32,164 bases of DNA from Didymodactylos carnosus. Its lineage: Eukaryota > Rotifera > Eurotatoria > Philodinida > Philodinidae. The notes under the pieces are model-generated. The model saw only the letters and a list, made by a program, of their open reading frames with translations. It was not told where the DNA came from and searched no databases. Where the stretch lies: positions 1 through 32,164 of the forward strand of contig CAJNOQ010001394.1 in the NCBI GenBank assembly GCA_905250885.1, written 5' to 3'. Position numbers and translations under genes: made by a program. Shown piece by piece: positions 1 to 11,856 of this stretch (its first letter is position 1; the number at the start of each line of letters is the position of its first letter).

Positions 1-209
1 TTTCTGATCTGTCTCGATTGTAGTGCACATCGAGAAACCTATAAAAAACTAGTTTTGGGGTTTTGTAAAGTGTATTGCTTCCTCAAAAAACCTCAGCGTA
101 CGGAAAAGAGAAGAAAAGTCCGTCCGGCGGACTGGAAGGGTTCCAAAATTCTGAAAACTAGTTTTTTATAGGTTTCTCGATGTGCTCTACAATCGAGACA
201 GATCAGAAA
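1..209. mobile_element. Fold-back (MITE-like) element with ~56-bp inverted arms
   Basis: Positions 1-56 and 154-209 are near-perfect inverted copies. Both contain the run GAGAAACCTATAAAAAACTAG or its complement, with one clear mismatch (GCACTAC against GCTCTAC). The ~97-bp centre is non-coding and has a small GC-rich palindrome around 118-132. The left arm begins at the first base of the window, so the element may extend beyond it and no target duplication can be checked. The open frame at 180-374 is chance reading through the right arm. No transposase is present, so this is a non-autonomous element; its family is unknown. Confidence 0.75.
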
Positions 210-771
210 AAAGTTTTGAAACAAAAAGTTTCTGGCTCTGGAAACCTGGTTTCCCAGAAATCCGGTACTAGGCCCGTCTCATGCCGATATTCGGATTCAG
301 CACTATTTTTTACCTATACTCCACTAGATTTCATTAAAAAAATGATTGGTCAGTTACATATGTTCCCTCGTTAGTACGAAAATACAGGAATTTTTCACAT
401 GTGCAGCAAAAGTGATAGAAAAAAGCCTTCGGGAAATAGCGAAACTGATCTACCCTTACCATTAAACGATAGTGCATTGATACAGATCGCCATTGATAAG
501 CAAGCGATAAGATCTATCTAATATTCTGATATTTTTAAAAATAGTAAAATGTTCCTTTTTGTGAAGTATACTTACTTAGAGCTGATTTGTATGTGAATTT
601 TGATTGTTCACATTTTGTTGAGAATTATTCTGATAGGTTAGCACGAACTTCAGATATTCATCGTAGTTATTACATACAAAAATATTGCCATCTTAACATT
701 CGTCTGAAAAAGTTAAACAACTAGTTCCTGACGGATACACTCTACCGTCTCGTTTAGATAATTTTTGAGCA
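210..771. other. Upstream region of the LST8 gene, no gene seen
   Basis: AT-rich sequence without a convincing coding exon on either strand. It should contain the promoter and 5' untranslated leader of the LST8 gene that starts at 772, but I cannot point to a defined promoter element. Confidence 0.4.
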
Positions 772-3700
772 ATGATATCTTCTTTAAGTAATGATCAAGT
801 ATTGCTGATAACAGCCGGCTATGATCGTACAATTCGCTTTTGGCAAGCACATACTGGTTCAGTATGTCGAACAATTATGCACGAAGATTCGGTATATTAT
901 TTTGAAATTTTAACACTAGGTATTCTCTAAATGATTTCTCTTGTTTGGCTATTTATTAGCCCACAAATTGTTTATCAATATTTCCAGACAAAACCCTACT
1001 GGCAGCCGGAAGTATGTAGAATTTTTATTATCATCTGTGTCATACACTAATTGATATTATTGGTATAGGTTATCAGCATATAAAAATGTATGATTTAATA
1101 TCAAATAATCCAAATCCAGTTATGAAATTAGATCAACTACAGAAAAACATTGTTACTCTAGGCTTCAGTGATGATCGTCGATTTATGTATAGTGGAGGAG
1201 AGGATCAATTGGTTCGAGTATGGGATATGAGGTCAGTGATCTCTCTAAATTATTACTATTCGAAGCACAACTTTGATTGTTTTACAGAGGATCAAAAATG
1301 AAAGCATCTCGTCAAATGTTAGCTAGCGCATCTGTTAACTGTGCAACAATTCATCCAAATCAAGTACGAATCGTTTACTCGTTATTCAATAAAACATGCC
1401 TCTTCGTTTAGGTTGAATTGTTCATTGGTGATCAAGATGGTGCAATTTATCGTTGGGATATTGCAAATGAAAAACAAGAGAAACATGTTATTCATTAGTT
1501 TATTTGTATCTTTAGAACTTAGAATATTTTCGTGTTTTTTTCAGGTAATTGATCAGAATAACCCAAGTGCAATACGTTCATTAACAATAAATAGTGAAGG
1601 AACAATGATGGCAGCTGTTACAAGTAGCGTAAGTTTAAAATTAAAACTCATTTGTGACGTAATGGCCTGCTTTTATTTTAAAACTTTGTTTATAGGGTAA
1701 TTGCTATATCTGGTCCTTAACGGGTAGTTTCGGTGAAAAAATGGCTCATACAAAATTAGTAAATCGCACATCATTCACAGCTCATAAACGTTATGCTTTG
1801 AAATGTCTGTTTAGTCCCGATATGACGTATGTTTTTGTTGCACCTATCTATAAGTTCAAGTTTTTAGACCTTGATAACGTTTCATTGATGCTTTATGACT
1901 ATTTTAAAAACCGCGTCAAAATTTGTCTTCAAACAGCATATTCACGTATTTCAATTCTCGTGGTCTTCGTTCTAAATCAATTATATACCAGTCGAGCGAG
2001 GAGAAAAGGCCGGATAAAATGTGCTACTTTAACTCAAAAATTAGGCATGCATCGCTTTTCACGCATTCTGATGTGCTGACAAATTTCGCTTAGACATAAA
2101 TCAATGACATTACTCCAAGGGGGAAACAGCGATTTTGGTATGTAACATGTATTTCGGTATTTAACCAGTATTTTGGTACACTTCCAAGAAGACTGTTTGT
2201 TTGAATCTATCGGTGAATTCCCGTCGCTTTGTTTTTCTGCAAAAACATAAAAATTGTGCAAATAAACTTCTCGTAATAGTTTTCAGTACCGAAAACTTCT
2301 GGGCTAAAATATCTAAAGAAGTATAATTCACCTGATACCAGTCGTGGGACTCCAATAAAATCTGTATAGAAGATACTGTTACAAACAGGATATTTTCTTC
2401 TGTACTATCTGACAGTCCTTCAGTGGAAGACCGTAAAAAACTGAATAAAATGCACATTTCAGTTATGTCTACTTTTTAAACACAAATTCAATTGGTATTT
2501 GGGTATGTGAGTGGTGTGTACATACGTAGTATGAATGTGGTGAATACAATTTTCTATGAAGGATAAATTTAAATATCTAAAGAATTCAACTGTCAAATAC
2601 GTGTTATATCTGCGCTACTCATGCCCTACATGTCTTCTTTGACATCAGAAAGACTAATTTATTACGAAACAAATCATTGCTGCATAATGTTTTAAACAAG
2701 CTGTTGCTTGACATAAATTGTAGCAGTACTCATTAAAACTCATTTTTAAACAGTCTGCGGGGATTCCTTTTCGATGTTAAATTTGTATTTTGTAAAGAAT
2801 TGTCTTTTCTACACTCCAGTTTTATTTTTAGTCCTGCTAGACTTGACCGCTTTATGGTAAATTTGGTTAGAAACTGAATTTTTAACACAACTAGAACTGA
2901 GACATAATTTGATAGACAAACATGTGAAAATAAAATATATGCTTCGATCGGGAATCGAACCCGAGATCCTCTGACCACAGACCAGAAGCTTTAACCACTG
3001 AACTGCCGACGCAGTATCTAATATATACACTTTCAATTCACATGGATGATTTAACTCTCAGAGTGTCTAATAGTGATGTAGTATCCCTGGTACAAAAAGT
3101 AGTAGTACTGCCAACCTCATTACAAGAGTATATAACCTCTCGAGGATTTGTTATACCTGTTATTTAGCCGCTGAGTTGGTATAAACATTGGTCTTTTAAG
3201 TTTTTTCACTTTAATTTTTGGACTGAAAAATAGTACATTTTATCGTGTCTTTTCTCCTCGTTCGACTGATATATAATTGAATCGGAACGAAGGCCAACGA
3301 GATGTATAAGAATTAAAATACGTGACTAACTTCTAGTCCATCGACTATCTGTTGTTTTCAGTCTATTAGCCACAACATCAGCTGATCAAACGGCTAAAAT
3401 TTGGCGTACAGCTGATTTTTCATGTCAATGTGAATTAAAAGATAATCACCAACAATGGGTATGGGATTGTGCATTTACATCCGATTCACAATACCTGATC
3501 ACAGGTAAGTAGAACCGGGTGAACCAAATTTTTGTACTCGCCTCTGATAGTAATAATGGGTCAAAGTGTCGTACTGATACTCATACCCAATGCTTAGTCC
3601 TCAAAGTACTCATAACAATACTCGAGTACGTTGGAAAAGAAAAAGATGTATTGGTTAAAAACTGGAAGGTAAAATGGAAATATGATCAATATTCGGTGTG

Positions 3701-6700
3701 ACGATATTCGTTTCCTGTGTATATTGCGACTGCGTTGCTTCACGAAGTCATTGTCACATAGAGTAATTGGGGCTTACCATACGAACATGTAAATTATTGC
3801 ATATTCAAACTGTTTTATGACTTCAGTCTTGACCTCACTAATGCTAACGTTCTTTCTCAAGAACTGGAGAAATCTGAAAAACAATTATTTCAAAAAACTC
3901 GCCTTCAAATGGAGATCAAGGCTAGAATTTTTACGAAAAAAATGTTTCTCTCTTAAAAATCGTTCGATGGAGTTTCACGCGCTGTTTATACGTCGCATAT
4001 GCCATTTGTTTTGATTAAAAACATATTTCTAGCAGAGAAAAATGGATTTTACGTGAAAAACCTGCTATGAAGTATAAACAAAAAGTTACATTCACTGGAA
4101 GTCTACGAGACCTAGGAGAGCATATGAAAAATCTTCCAGTATTAAAGAATACTAGGGAAAATAAAAATTCCCATGTATTAAAATTTATTCTCTTTAGTAA
4201 AGAGTAGTAACTTACTGTAAAAACTCTTTATTGTAAGTTAACGGCCATAAACAGAAAAATGTGTGTTCGGCACAAGATGGCAGATGCGTAGAAAGAAATC
4301 TAAAAAAATCCTTCGTACCAAAAATTCTCGTGACGTCAGTTTAGGATGGTACCGGAAGGAGCTTATACTTACCTCAAGTCTACTATCTGTTTCAATGAAT
4401 AACAAACTCCGATGTTTTGCTTATATCTTTTGAAGGAAAAGAGCTACTGATCTGCGGTTTTCAGATTCTAAAAAGTAAATGAATTTGTCTACAAAAATAT
4501 GCTAAAAGCAGATTTTCTGAGAGTGTTTTCATTAGAAAACTTAGCCCAGCAAAGTCGGAAAACCCAATTTTTTTCGTTTTGTTGATTAGTCTAGACCTGT
4601 GAAGCGTCCTCTTTTCAAATCAAGTTTCTATCACTTAAGGTTCGGGAGATACAGACATTTTTCGAGGACACATCCATCTCGTTTCAGACACGTCTGGGAA
4701 TCTCAGAAACATGTCGATCATAGATAATCGGTCATACAATGCGGAATCTGAATCGGATCTGAATTTTGGTTCTGTGGAAGGTTTTTCAGAGATCTACTAA
4801 AAAATCATATGCACAAACTGAAAATTCTATGTATTTTTTTCGACTTGTTCTACAGTCTATGACCTATTCTGAGCACTTTCTGAAAATCTGAGTCGTTTTG
4901 AACGAGAAATGAGTGAAATTTACGGTTTTTAATTTTTGCGGTAACAGGCGAAAAACCGGGTTGTCATTAGATTGGTTTTCCTGAAGTTGTGGTTGGGTGA
5001 AGAAAGAAACGAACATCTACACGATGATCAGCATGGTCGATTACCTATGATCCACATGTTTCTGAGATTCCCAGATGTGTCTGGAACGAGACAGATATGT
5101 GCTCCGAAAACGTCTGTATCTCCCGAACCTTAAGTGATAGAAACTTGATTTGAAAAGAGGACGTTTCACAGGTCTAGACTAATCAACAACATGAAAAAAA
5201 TTGGGTTTTCCCAAAATTTGAAGAGTTTTTCGACTTTGCTAGGCTAAGTTTTCTAAGGAAATCGCTTTCAGAAAATCTGTTTTTAACATAGTTTTGTAGA
5301 AAAATTCATCTAGTTTTAGAATCTGAAAACTGCAGATCAATAACTCTTTTCCTTCAAAAGATATAAGCAAAACATCGGAGTTTGTTATGCATTGAAACAC
5401 ATAGTAGTTTGTGAGATCTCTAAAGGCTCTCCAGAGAATCCCTATATTTGCTGCCAATTGTCGAGCTGGTTTCAGCCTACAAGAATAGGTAAACGTGATA
5501 TCTGATCTCTGGACATTAGAGATGTTTAGTTGTCGTTTCCAAGTACTGGAAGACTGGTGATTCCTTATGAAAAACCTAATCGAGGTTCTCGTGTTATAAG
5601 CTTTATTGAAAGAGAGAGTTAAAAAAGATCACTATAATAATGAGGAGAAGGAGGTAAACCCATTGTACCTTTATATCATTGATGCGGACTAAGGACAGGA
5701 CAAGAAATACATATAAAACTAGAGATAAGGGCAACATAAAAAAGCAAAATAAAGACAACAAGAGAACAAAAAATTAACTTCTCTTATTTTCTTCAGCGGA
5801 AAATACCGACCATCTGAAGAGTCTTCTGAAAACATAAATAAAAAACAATCAGAGAGTTCAGTGACTCATGGTATCGAAGTTATAGCACAGCTTGATTACT
5901 TCTCTCATTCATAAGAAGCAATAATCGTTTATAATGCGTTTCCAGTGAGACTAATGACTCACGTTGGTGAAACTAACCAAGGTTACTAAAGTGAGACCGA
6001 TTACGGTTACGCTAGAGGAATGGTCTAAAGGCTATAGATCTGAAAGTTCGGTTCTCTAAGTCGTCGAGGACTCTAAGACGAACTCTGAAATAAATTTCTA
6101 AGTTAATTTTAATAGGGAACTATTAAGATTAGGGAAATTTTTTAAGTTAAGCTATGGCGGGAACTTATAACAGCGAATTTCAGCATGTAATCGACCGAAT
6201 TAAATGCATGGCTTTTTGTAATGCTGGCGCTACTTTTATCAGCCGATGGTACACTGCCGATAAATTGAATGGGGTATTGTAACGAAAACTGGAAAATGAA
6301 TCTTTTACTGATTATTCAAGCTTCGGAACACTATTGAAGCACAGTGGGGAAGAACGTGGACATTTGGTGAAAAAACGAAAGTGGGATTTTTCAAGATTTA
6401 AATAGTAGACTATATACTTCAGCAGACGCTCTATCTTTTTGCCATCGGATCATTTTTTAGAAGTGGCATCATAACTTAGAAAATCGCTAAGCAAATTTTT
6501 ATCGAAAAACATAGCGATGAAGGTAGAAAATTTATTTTTATCAGAACACAATACGATATCTAGAAATAAAATACAAGCTTTAAAAGTAGACTTTTCACTT
6601 TATCCACTCGTAAAATTGTATTTTGTACGACGCATTGGAACGGAAAAAATCGATTTTCTTTCATTGCTAAGTGTTTTCCAAGGAATATACCGCAGTATAC

Positions 6701-9274
6701 TGCATTTTCCCAAATTTCCCCAATTCCAAACTCGATGAAACTTTCAGAAAATATTCTTCTCGGTACGTTGCATCTATACAGTTAGCATAAAGATGCATAA
6801 ATGTTAGCGGGCGGAGTTATGGGTTTTCCAAAAACGCCAAGCTTTTTAGAGGTTTTTTCGTTTTTTTCTGTTCCATAGCAGTTTTTGTTAAAAGGAGCGA
6901 CATATTCAGAATCAACGCGAAGACCTGCATCTAAAGATCTGCGTTTGAGATATTTCTGAATAAAAACTGTTTCGATTTAGTGTAATGTGACGATTTCAGC
7001 GTATTAACATAGCAATTTTGTCTTGGCACGTGGACAAGTACTGGAAAAGCGGTACGAAAGTCTCTAAGCACTGTTTTTATAGGTTTTTGTATACGCTCTT
7101 TTCAATGACACAATCGTCAAGCTTTCAAAGTAGGTTTGTAACCAAAGTAGGTTTTTTCCAGAGATCCGATCTCTGAAAAGCCAGTTTGAACATACTTCAG
7201 AAGTTTGAAGACTGCGCCATTGAAAAGAGCATATACGAAAACCTATAAAAACAGTGCTTAGAGACTTTCGTACCGCTTTTCTAGCACATGTCCACGTGCC
7301 TAGCCAAAATTCCCCACTGTGTGAAGTTGTTACCAGAGAGCCAGTAAATTGTGATAAATGCAAGTTGCAAGCAAAAGGAGAATTTATCAATTTTAACGAA
7401 GGGCATATTAAAAATTAGACATGGAAAAGTTAGAATCAATACAATTTAAAATTATCGACATCGCGCAGAGTTACAGCCGTTTCGTATTAATTCCGAAACC
7501 AAAATACCCCATTCAATAAACCATGCAATTTATCGCCACTTTATCACCAGCTGATAAAAGTAGCTCCAGCATTGCGAAAAGCCATGCATTTAATTCTGTC
7601 GATTGCATGCTGAAATTCACTATTATAAGTTCCCACCATAGCTTAACCTAAAAATCTTCGTAACAATGATTCAAGGTTCTCAATCAGAGGGGCACACAGT
7701 GTGAAGCCACGCAGACATTTGGCTGAAAATTGAAACTGTACTTTTCCAAGATTTGAATAGTGTCAAATATACTTCGAAATATGCTGTATCGAATGTAGTC
7801 AAAAATTTTCTTCTAGTCATTTCTCTACTAGCCTGGAAATCGCGAGCTGGCCAGGAAAGTTGATATTTCTCAAAACTATAAGAACTGATAGGCAAATTAA
7901 GTACATAATCTGAATCTGCACGCCAAGTACTATACATCGGTACAAAAATTTTCAAATTTACACCTTAAGCTTACTAGAAAAAATTTCTGAACGGTTAAGT
8001 TGCGCAAAATAAGCACGCTAACGTTAGCTAAAGTCTAAAAATTCAACCAAACTTTGCCAAAATGTTCTCCTCTACCATCTTAGCGCAAATATTACTAAAT
8101 ACTACGACCCAGAAAAATATTTATTGAACAGTAATGACATATCTGGAGTCAGTGTACAAAACTGCATCGAATGATGTATAACATTAACATTTTTAAACAA
8201 AAAACTGTTTATAAAAAATTTGGACCAGGTTACCCCTTAGGGATACTTTCAAAAAAACATTTTTTTGCAAAGATTTTTGTTTGCTCTGACGTGACTTTCT
8301 GAGCGATAGTCAGTTATACCGAAGCGAAAAAAAATTGTTTCTGATCAAAAAAGTGATATGGGAAAAATGCAAACTGTGGGGCAGGAAGTGCTTCTCTTCC
8401 CCAAAAAAATCTTTGACGTTTTTCCACCAGCAAGTTTCTGCTAAAAATTTCGAAAACTCTTTTTCGCCAGCCACTTTCTGCGTAGCAAAATGTTTTAGCT
8501 TCTCCCGTCCCTAAGAATAATCGGAAAGACTGCAGTGATTTTATATAATTGCCAATTATATTAAAATGAACTAAACTGCACATATCCATCTGTCATCTTT
8601 AAAAATAAAAGTGGATACTATTGACCATGGTCCAACAAATCGGACCGAAAATGCGACCGTCGCTTATGCCATTACGGATCATCGACACATTGAAAATATT
8701 TTCTGAACAACATACTACCGAACACTTAATAGTGTATTTAACCTTGGTTAGTTTCACCAACGTGAGTCATTAGTCTCACTGGAAACGCATTATAAACGAT
8801 TATTGCTTCTTATGAATGAGAAAAGTAATCAAGCTGAAATTCCCTGTTATAAGTTCCAGCCATACCCTAACCTAAAAATCTTAGTAACAATACACCAAGT
8901 TACATAATCAGATCGTGATGTTTTCGAAAATGCATAATGTTTGTGCGTAGACAAAGTGTTGCAACATTTTACGTTGCAGTTTAATTAAATGCATCTTTTT
9001 CTTCTCCAAACTGGATGTATCTCTATTGTAACGTTAATAAATCCCAATAGCATCAATCTACTTTTGTGTTTGAGCGAGTGCAACGGTGCATAGTTTGTGC
9101 TAAGACCCACTCCGAAAATATTTTTATCAACTGTGTATCTTTGTTTCTGATGCAGTGTCATCCGATGGGAAAGGTCGTCTGTGGTCAGCCGAAACGGGTG
9201 AAATGAAGAAGGAATATCCTGGCCATCAAAAAGCAGTGACATGCATGGCATTTGACGATAGACCGCCAAGATGA
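772..9274 (+). CDS. LST8: LST8 (mLST8/GbetaL), WD40 subunit of the TOR kinase complexes, nine exons
   Basis: LST8 is a seven-bladed WD40 propeller that binds and stabilises the TOR kinase domain in TORC1 and TORC2, in the cytosol and on lysosomes. Exons, in frame with GT-AG introns: 772-919, 988-1011, 1069-1231, 1288-1363, 1412-1486, 1545-1628, 1696-1826, 3362-3504, 9156-9274. They total 963 nt, or 320 residues; the human protein has 326. Signature stretches match the family along its whole length: [16 protein letters not shown] at the N-terminus, [88 protein letters not shown], and [11 protein letters not shown] at the end. The segment between blades 6 and 7 is shorter than in vertebrates. 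Introns 1-6 are 48-68 bp, intron 7 is 1,535 bp and intron 8 is 5,651 bp; both large ones are filled with repeats. Every phase closes, so the gene looks intact. Confidence 0.96.
1935..3335. mobile_element. ~1.4-kb TIR element inside LST8 intron 7
   Basis: A ~90-bp inverted repeat brackets this segment. The left arm is about 1938-2028 (CGAGCGAGGAGAAAAG near 1994) and the right arm about 3232-3335 (CTTTTCTCCTCGTTCG near 3248). The arm tips read TCACGTATTT on the left and AAATACGTGA on the right. The interior has no transposase frame and carries a tRNA-like sequence at 2941-3012. It is a non-autonomous DNA transposon or fold-back element that accounts for nearly all of intron 7. I could not identify a target duplication with confidence. 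Confidence 0.75.
2941..3012 (-). tRNA. tRNA-like sequence (tRNA pseudogene or SINE head)
   Basis: The 72 nt on the minus strand fit tRNA geometry exactly: a 7-bp acceptor with 6 of 7 pairs including one wobble, a 4-8-4 D arm, an anticodon arm with 5 pairs, a 5-nt variable loop, and a T arm with stem TCGGG/CCCGA and loop TTCGATT. The A-box-like segment is AGTTCAGTGG and the B box is GGTTCGATTCC. A T-rich run (TTTTATTTT) follows the 3' end. Against a working tRNA, position 8 is C rather than U and position 33 is C rather than the near-invariant U. Read by position the anticodon would be UGU (Thr), but this is not reliable. It sits inside a TIR element in an intron. A SINE head or pseudogene is more likely than a functional gene. 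Confidence 0.6.
4380..5407. mobile_element. Fold-back element with ~360-bp arms in LST8 intron 8
   Basis: Left arm 4380-4737 and right arm 5024-5407 are long inverted copies, with a ~290-bp non-coding centre. Matching landmarks are AACAAACTCCGATGTTTTGC near 4399 and its complement near 5370, and the pair CACTTAAGGTTCGGGAGATA near 4632 and its complement near 5119. Small indels separate the arms, so the copy is not fresh. The open frame read on the minus strand at 5239-5457 is an arm artefact. No transposase is encoded. Confidence 0.85.
5889..8835. mobile_element. Composite ~2.95-kb element with three nested inverted repeats in LST8 intron 8
   Basis: Three inverted pairs lie one inside the other. 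The outer pair is 5889-5985 with 8739-8835 (GTGAGACTAATGACTCACG and its complement). The middle pair is 6146-6278 with 7502-7647 (TTCAGCATG and TGCATGGCTTTT with their complements). The inner pair is 7022-7107 with 7218-7303 (CTCTAAGCACTGTTTTTATA and its complement). Two diverged direct repeats add to this: about 6335-6405 with 7690-7765, and about 7610-7677 with 8834-8903. All reading frames inside are short and unrelated to known proteins. This looks like successive insertions, or rearrangement, of non-autonomous fold-back DNA transposons. Confidence 0.8.
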
Positions 9275-9393
9275 CTTTATATTTTTTTATCCTTATCGGC
9301 GCATGTATTATTTTTCCATGATATTATTGCTGTTTCTGCAGTTATCTGCTGTTGGTACATACGTATTAATTTCTTCGATAAATCTTTTTTTGA

Positions 9394-9399
9394 AATAAA
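9394..9399 (+). promoter_or_regulatory. Candidate poly(A) signal of LST8
   Basis: AATAAA lies 120 nt downstream of the LST8 stop codon and is the first canonical hexamer after it. It is a plausible 3' end signal; no transcript evidence is available. Confidence 0.5.
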
Positions 9400-9778
9400 A
9401 GTATTTGTGCTGTTTCTCTGAACTTAAACCAGTTAGGTTGTTTTCAACTCACCACGATTTCTGGTTCGGCCAATAAATACCATACGGACTATTTCAACTA
9501 GCCTGACCGTTATTAAGTTCGCTACAACTGATAAACGCAATACTAAGCATCTAACATAGAGGAAAAACGACAGACATGACAAACATTACTTAGCTCCAAA
9601 CTTTCTGCGTCCTTTCCCCATCTCCACGAAAAGAGCAAAAGAAAACCTACGCCTGAAAATAGGTACTGTTCTTTTATTACATCTTTTAGAATCCTTAACA
9701 AAAACAAGAAAACCGTAGAGATAGTCTAGAAAAGCTATTTTTTTGGGGGTAATTTTATGAACACTTGGTTTATTCTTT
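9400..9778. other. Intergenic spacer between LST8 and a minus-strand gene
   Basis: Convergent 3' flanks. No coding or repeat structure is recognised. Confidence 0.4.
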
Positions 9779-10021
9779 TTACCTCTTGTTTGTTGTCAAG
9801 GAGGTTGTAGCTGTTGTAGCAAAAATTGTATTTTTATTTCTTGATAATACCAGTTGAACCAATCGGTGCCACGCATGGGTAACTGTTGCAAGTAAGTCTG
9901 TAAGAAATAACAGAAAAGTGTTATGAGCAAAGGGTTATGAGACTTCTAAGATAATTCACTCACTTATCGTTTCATCTTCCAATTTTCCCTGTTGAGCCAC
10001 AGGGACGCCCTTGTTGTCCAT
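9779..10021 (-). CDS. Possible 58-residue two-exon reading frame, unassigned
   Basis: An ATG at 10021 opens a frame (MDNKGVPVAQQGKLEDETI) ending at a good GTGAGT donor after 9964. Joined to the acceptor before 9897 it continues in frame to a TAA at 9779-9781. The second exon is open in another frame too (LPMRGTDWFNWYYQE, stopping near 9787), and that frame looks more protein-like, but no donor in the first exon has the matching phase. It may instead be 3' sequence of the membrane protein gene at 10143-10530. No family is recognised and the model is weak. Confidence 0.25.
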
Positions 10022-10142
10022 TTCCTTTGAAAAATGCTGATAATAAGGCTATGAAATTTTTGTTATGAGTCTAAAATATAGATAAAATTTATTATGTAAA
10101 AGTTCTTTGGTATATTGATCAATTGTTTGATAATTATTAAGA

Positions 10143-10530
10143 TCAGATAAAAAATTCCAAATAGATAAATAAACAAAACCACGATAAAATGATCATTAAA
10201 GCTTGCTGTAAATTAAGAAATAAAACTACATACACAAGTACAGATACACAAATTACAAATAAAGCTGTCAAACACTTATCATAAGGTTTAATTTGTTCAT
10301 TTTCGAACATAAAAATTGGCGGATATGTCTGCTGATTTCGAAGGAGAGTTGACGGTGAAGGAGGTATAAAACTATTATTTAATAACAGTCGAGATTCAGA
10401 TGTAATAACTGAATTATAACGAAAAAAACCAGAGAGTAAGCAACCAAGTAGGTGCCAATTTAAATACGCACTTGTTGTGCTCCTTTTCTGACAAACCATC
10501 TTCTAAAAATAAAGAATCTTCTTCAGCCAT
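10143..10530 (-). CDS. Small two-exon membrane protein, family not recognised
   Basis: The ATG at 10530 starts MAEEDSLFLED. After a GT-AG intron at 10409-10496 the frame continues 10143-10408, giving a predicted 99 residues with phases closing. The middle is polar and proline-rich (PPSPSTLLRNQQTYPP). It is followed by an acidic/basic stretch (FENEQIKPYDK) and two hydrophobic segments, roughly residues 58-75 (LTALFVICVSVLVYVVLFL) and 80-98 (MIILSWFCLFIYLEFF). This suggests a small two-pass or tail-anchored membrane protein. The last segment could instead run into an unrecognised intron, which would change the C-terminus. It lies tail-to-tail with LST8. I do not recognise the family. Confidence 0.45.
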
Positions 10531-11856
10531 TTACGGTTAAGATACGCAAAGACTGAAAGCTAGATTTAAGTTGCCACAATCAACGTAAACTCAAAACAAA
10601 ATGTAAGATGACACTAGCGATTTAGGCCTACCTTTCAGCCCTAATGTATCTTGATCGCCATTCGCTTACTTCACTTTTTTGACAGTGTCATTGAAATACT
10701 CAGAAACCATGATAAAAAGCACTCATCCCTCCATTTTTCCACAGTTTACCACTGCATTTCCATGTTTTTCCTGCTAAAAATAGTGAAAATCGAATTTTCA
10801 ATGCGCAAAACCACTTTGTTCTCACGGGGACCATCACTAATCAGAAACACTGTTTATAAAACGCAGTTACTACAAAGCTTAAGCTATGCTTAAGTATGAC
10901 TTAACGCCAACTTAGTTTTTCACTTAAGTTAACGGCTTAAATCGAACTTTTTCTAGAAGTTCTATCGAAATTTTTTTATAAAAGCGGATCTACACTGTAA
11001 ATTCAGTCATCTACTGATATAGGTGAAAGTCACCCACCTATGTGAGTCATAAAATGTCTCACATTGGTGGGTGACTGCCAATCACCAATACAGTTCCTAT
11101 CATCCGCCAGAGGGTACAATTTCTAACCCATTTAGGTGGATGACACGAATTTGATTGGCACATATTTTAGATCAATGATATGTGTCATCAATCTGTCCGG
11201 ATGAATTTTCCTTTGGTTTTTCACCAGCATGAAGAACTAATATATACAATACACAAATCATCTAGAAAATTTCTTGATATATACAGCAACTATTTTACTT
11301 TTTTAGTATTTTTCATTACATCTACTCGGGAAAGGATTACTGGAAATAATCAACATCAAAAAGTTCAAAAACAAAGGAGAATACACAAAACTTCAAGCTT
11401 CTTTTTGTTTATCCCTATTCAGAAGAGCAGTTATTTGAATTCTATGTAAAACAATAGGAAAATGTCTTCACAATTGAACGGTGAGTATTTAGTTACTCAT
11501 GATGCCGAGATAGATAAAGTATTACGTTGAAACATAGAATATACGATTTACAATGTATTGTTGATTAACATTAATATTAATAAAAAAAGAACAAAAATAT
11601 TTTTTCTCATTTCATATGAGAAGTCTATTAATGTTTTAATATACATAACAAAACAAAAAAATTCATATTCAAAACTGGTTTTGCATCACAAAGAAAATCA
11701 TTATTTATGTGAATATCTGTTCATCTGTAGTAAGTAAAACAAGGTGAAAACAAGAAAAAAATTTTGAGAAACATGAACGTTTTTCAGAAATATTCAATCT
11801 GCACATGGAAAATATAACAAAGAAAACTACACAGTTGAATAGTACATACTGACCAA
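10531..11856. other. Intergenic region with repeats, no firm gene
   Basis: Contains the hairpin at 11029-11075, listed separately, and several diverged GGTGGRTGAC-like motifs between 11020 and 11150. CTTAAG motifs cluster around 10880-10940. A short start at 11462 (MSSQLN) runs straight into GTGAGT and could be a first coding exon of a plus-strand gene, but I could not find its next exon. The open frames at 10651-10893 and 11180-11449 show no family features. Confidence 0.35.
11029..11075. repeat. Short inverted repeat (hairpin), 18-bp arms
   Basis: GTCACCCACCTATGTGAG (11029-11046) pairs with CTCACATTGGTGGGTGAC (11058-11075) at 17 of 18 positions around an 11-nt loop. Related GGTGG/GATGAC motifs nearby suggest the end of an old non-autonomous transposon rather than a regulatory element. 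Confidence 0.7.

Noticed and set aside
180-374. 64-codon open frame at the start of the window
   Set aside because: It begins inside the right arm of the fold-back element and shows no family features or supporting splice sites.
1341-1700. 119-codon plus-strand frame
   Set aside because: It runs through LST8 exons 4-6 and their introns, partly in the wrong frame; the real coding sequence is the spliced LST8 model.
2941-3012. Functional tRNA-Thr gene
   Set aside because: C at position 33 and C at position 8, plus its place inside a transposon, make a working tRNA unlikely, though the cloverleaf is good.
5239-5457. Minus-strand open frame in LST8 intron 8
   Set aside because: It is a translation of a fold-back arm; the same arm in inverted copy is not open.
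8314-8589. 91-codon minus-strand frame
   Set aside because: Composition is Phe-rich and biased, with no domain, and it lies within the composite repeat of intron 8.
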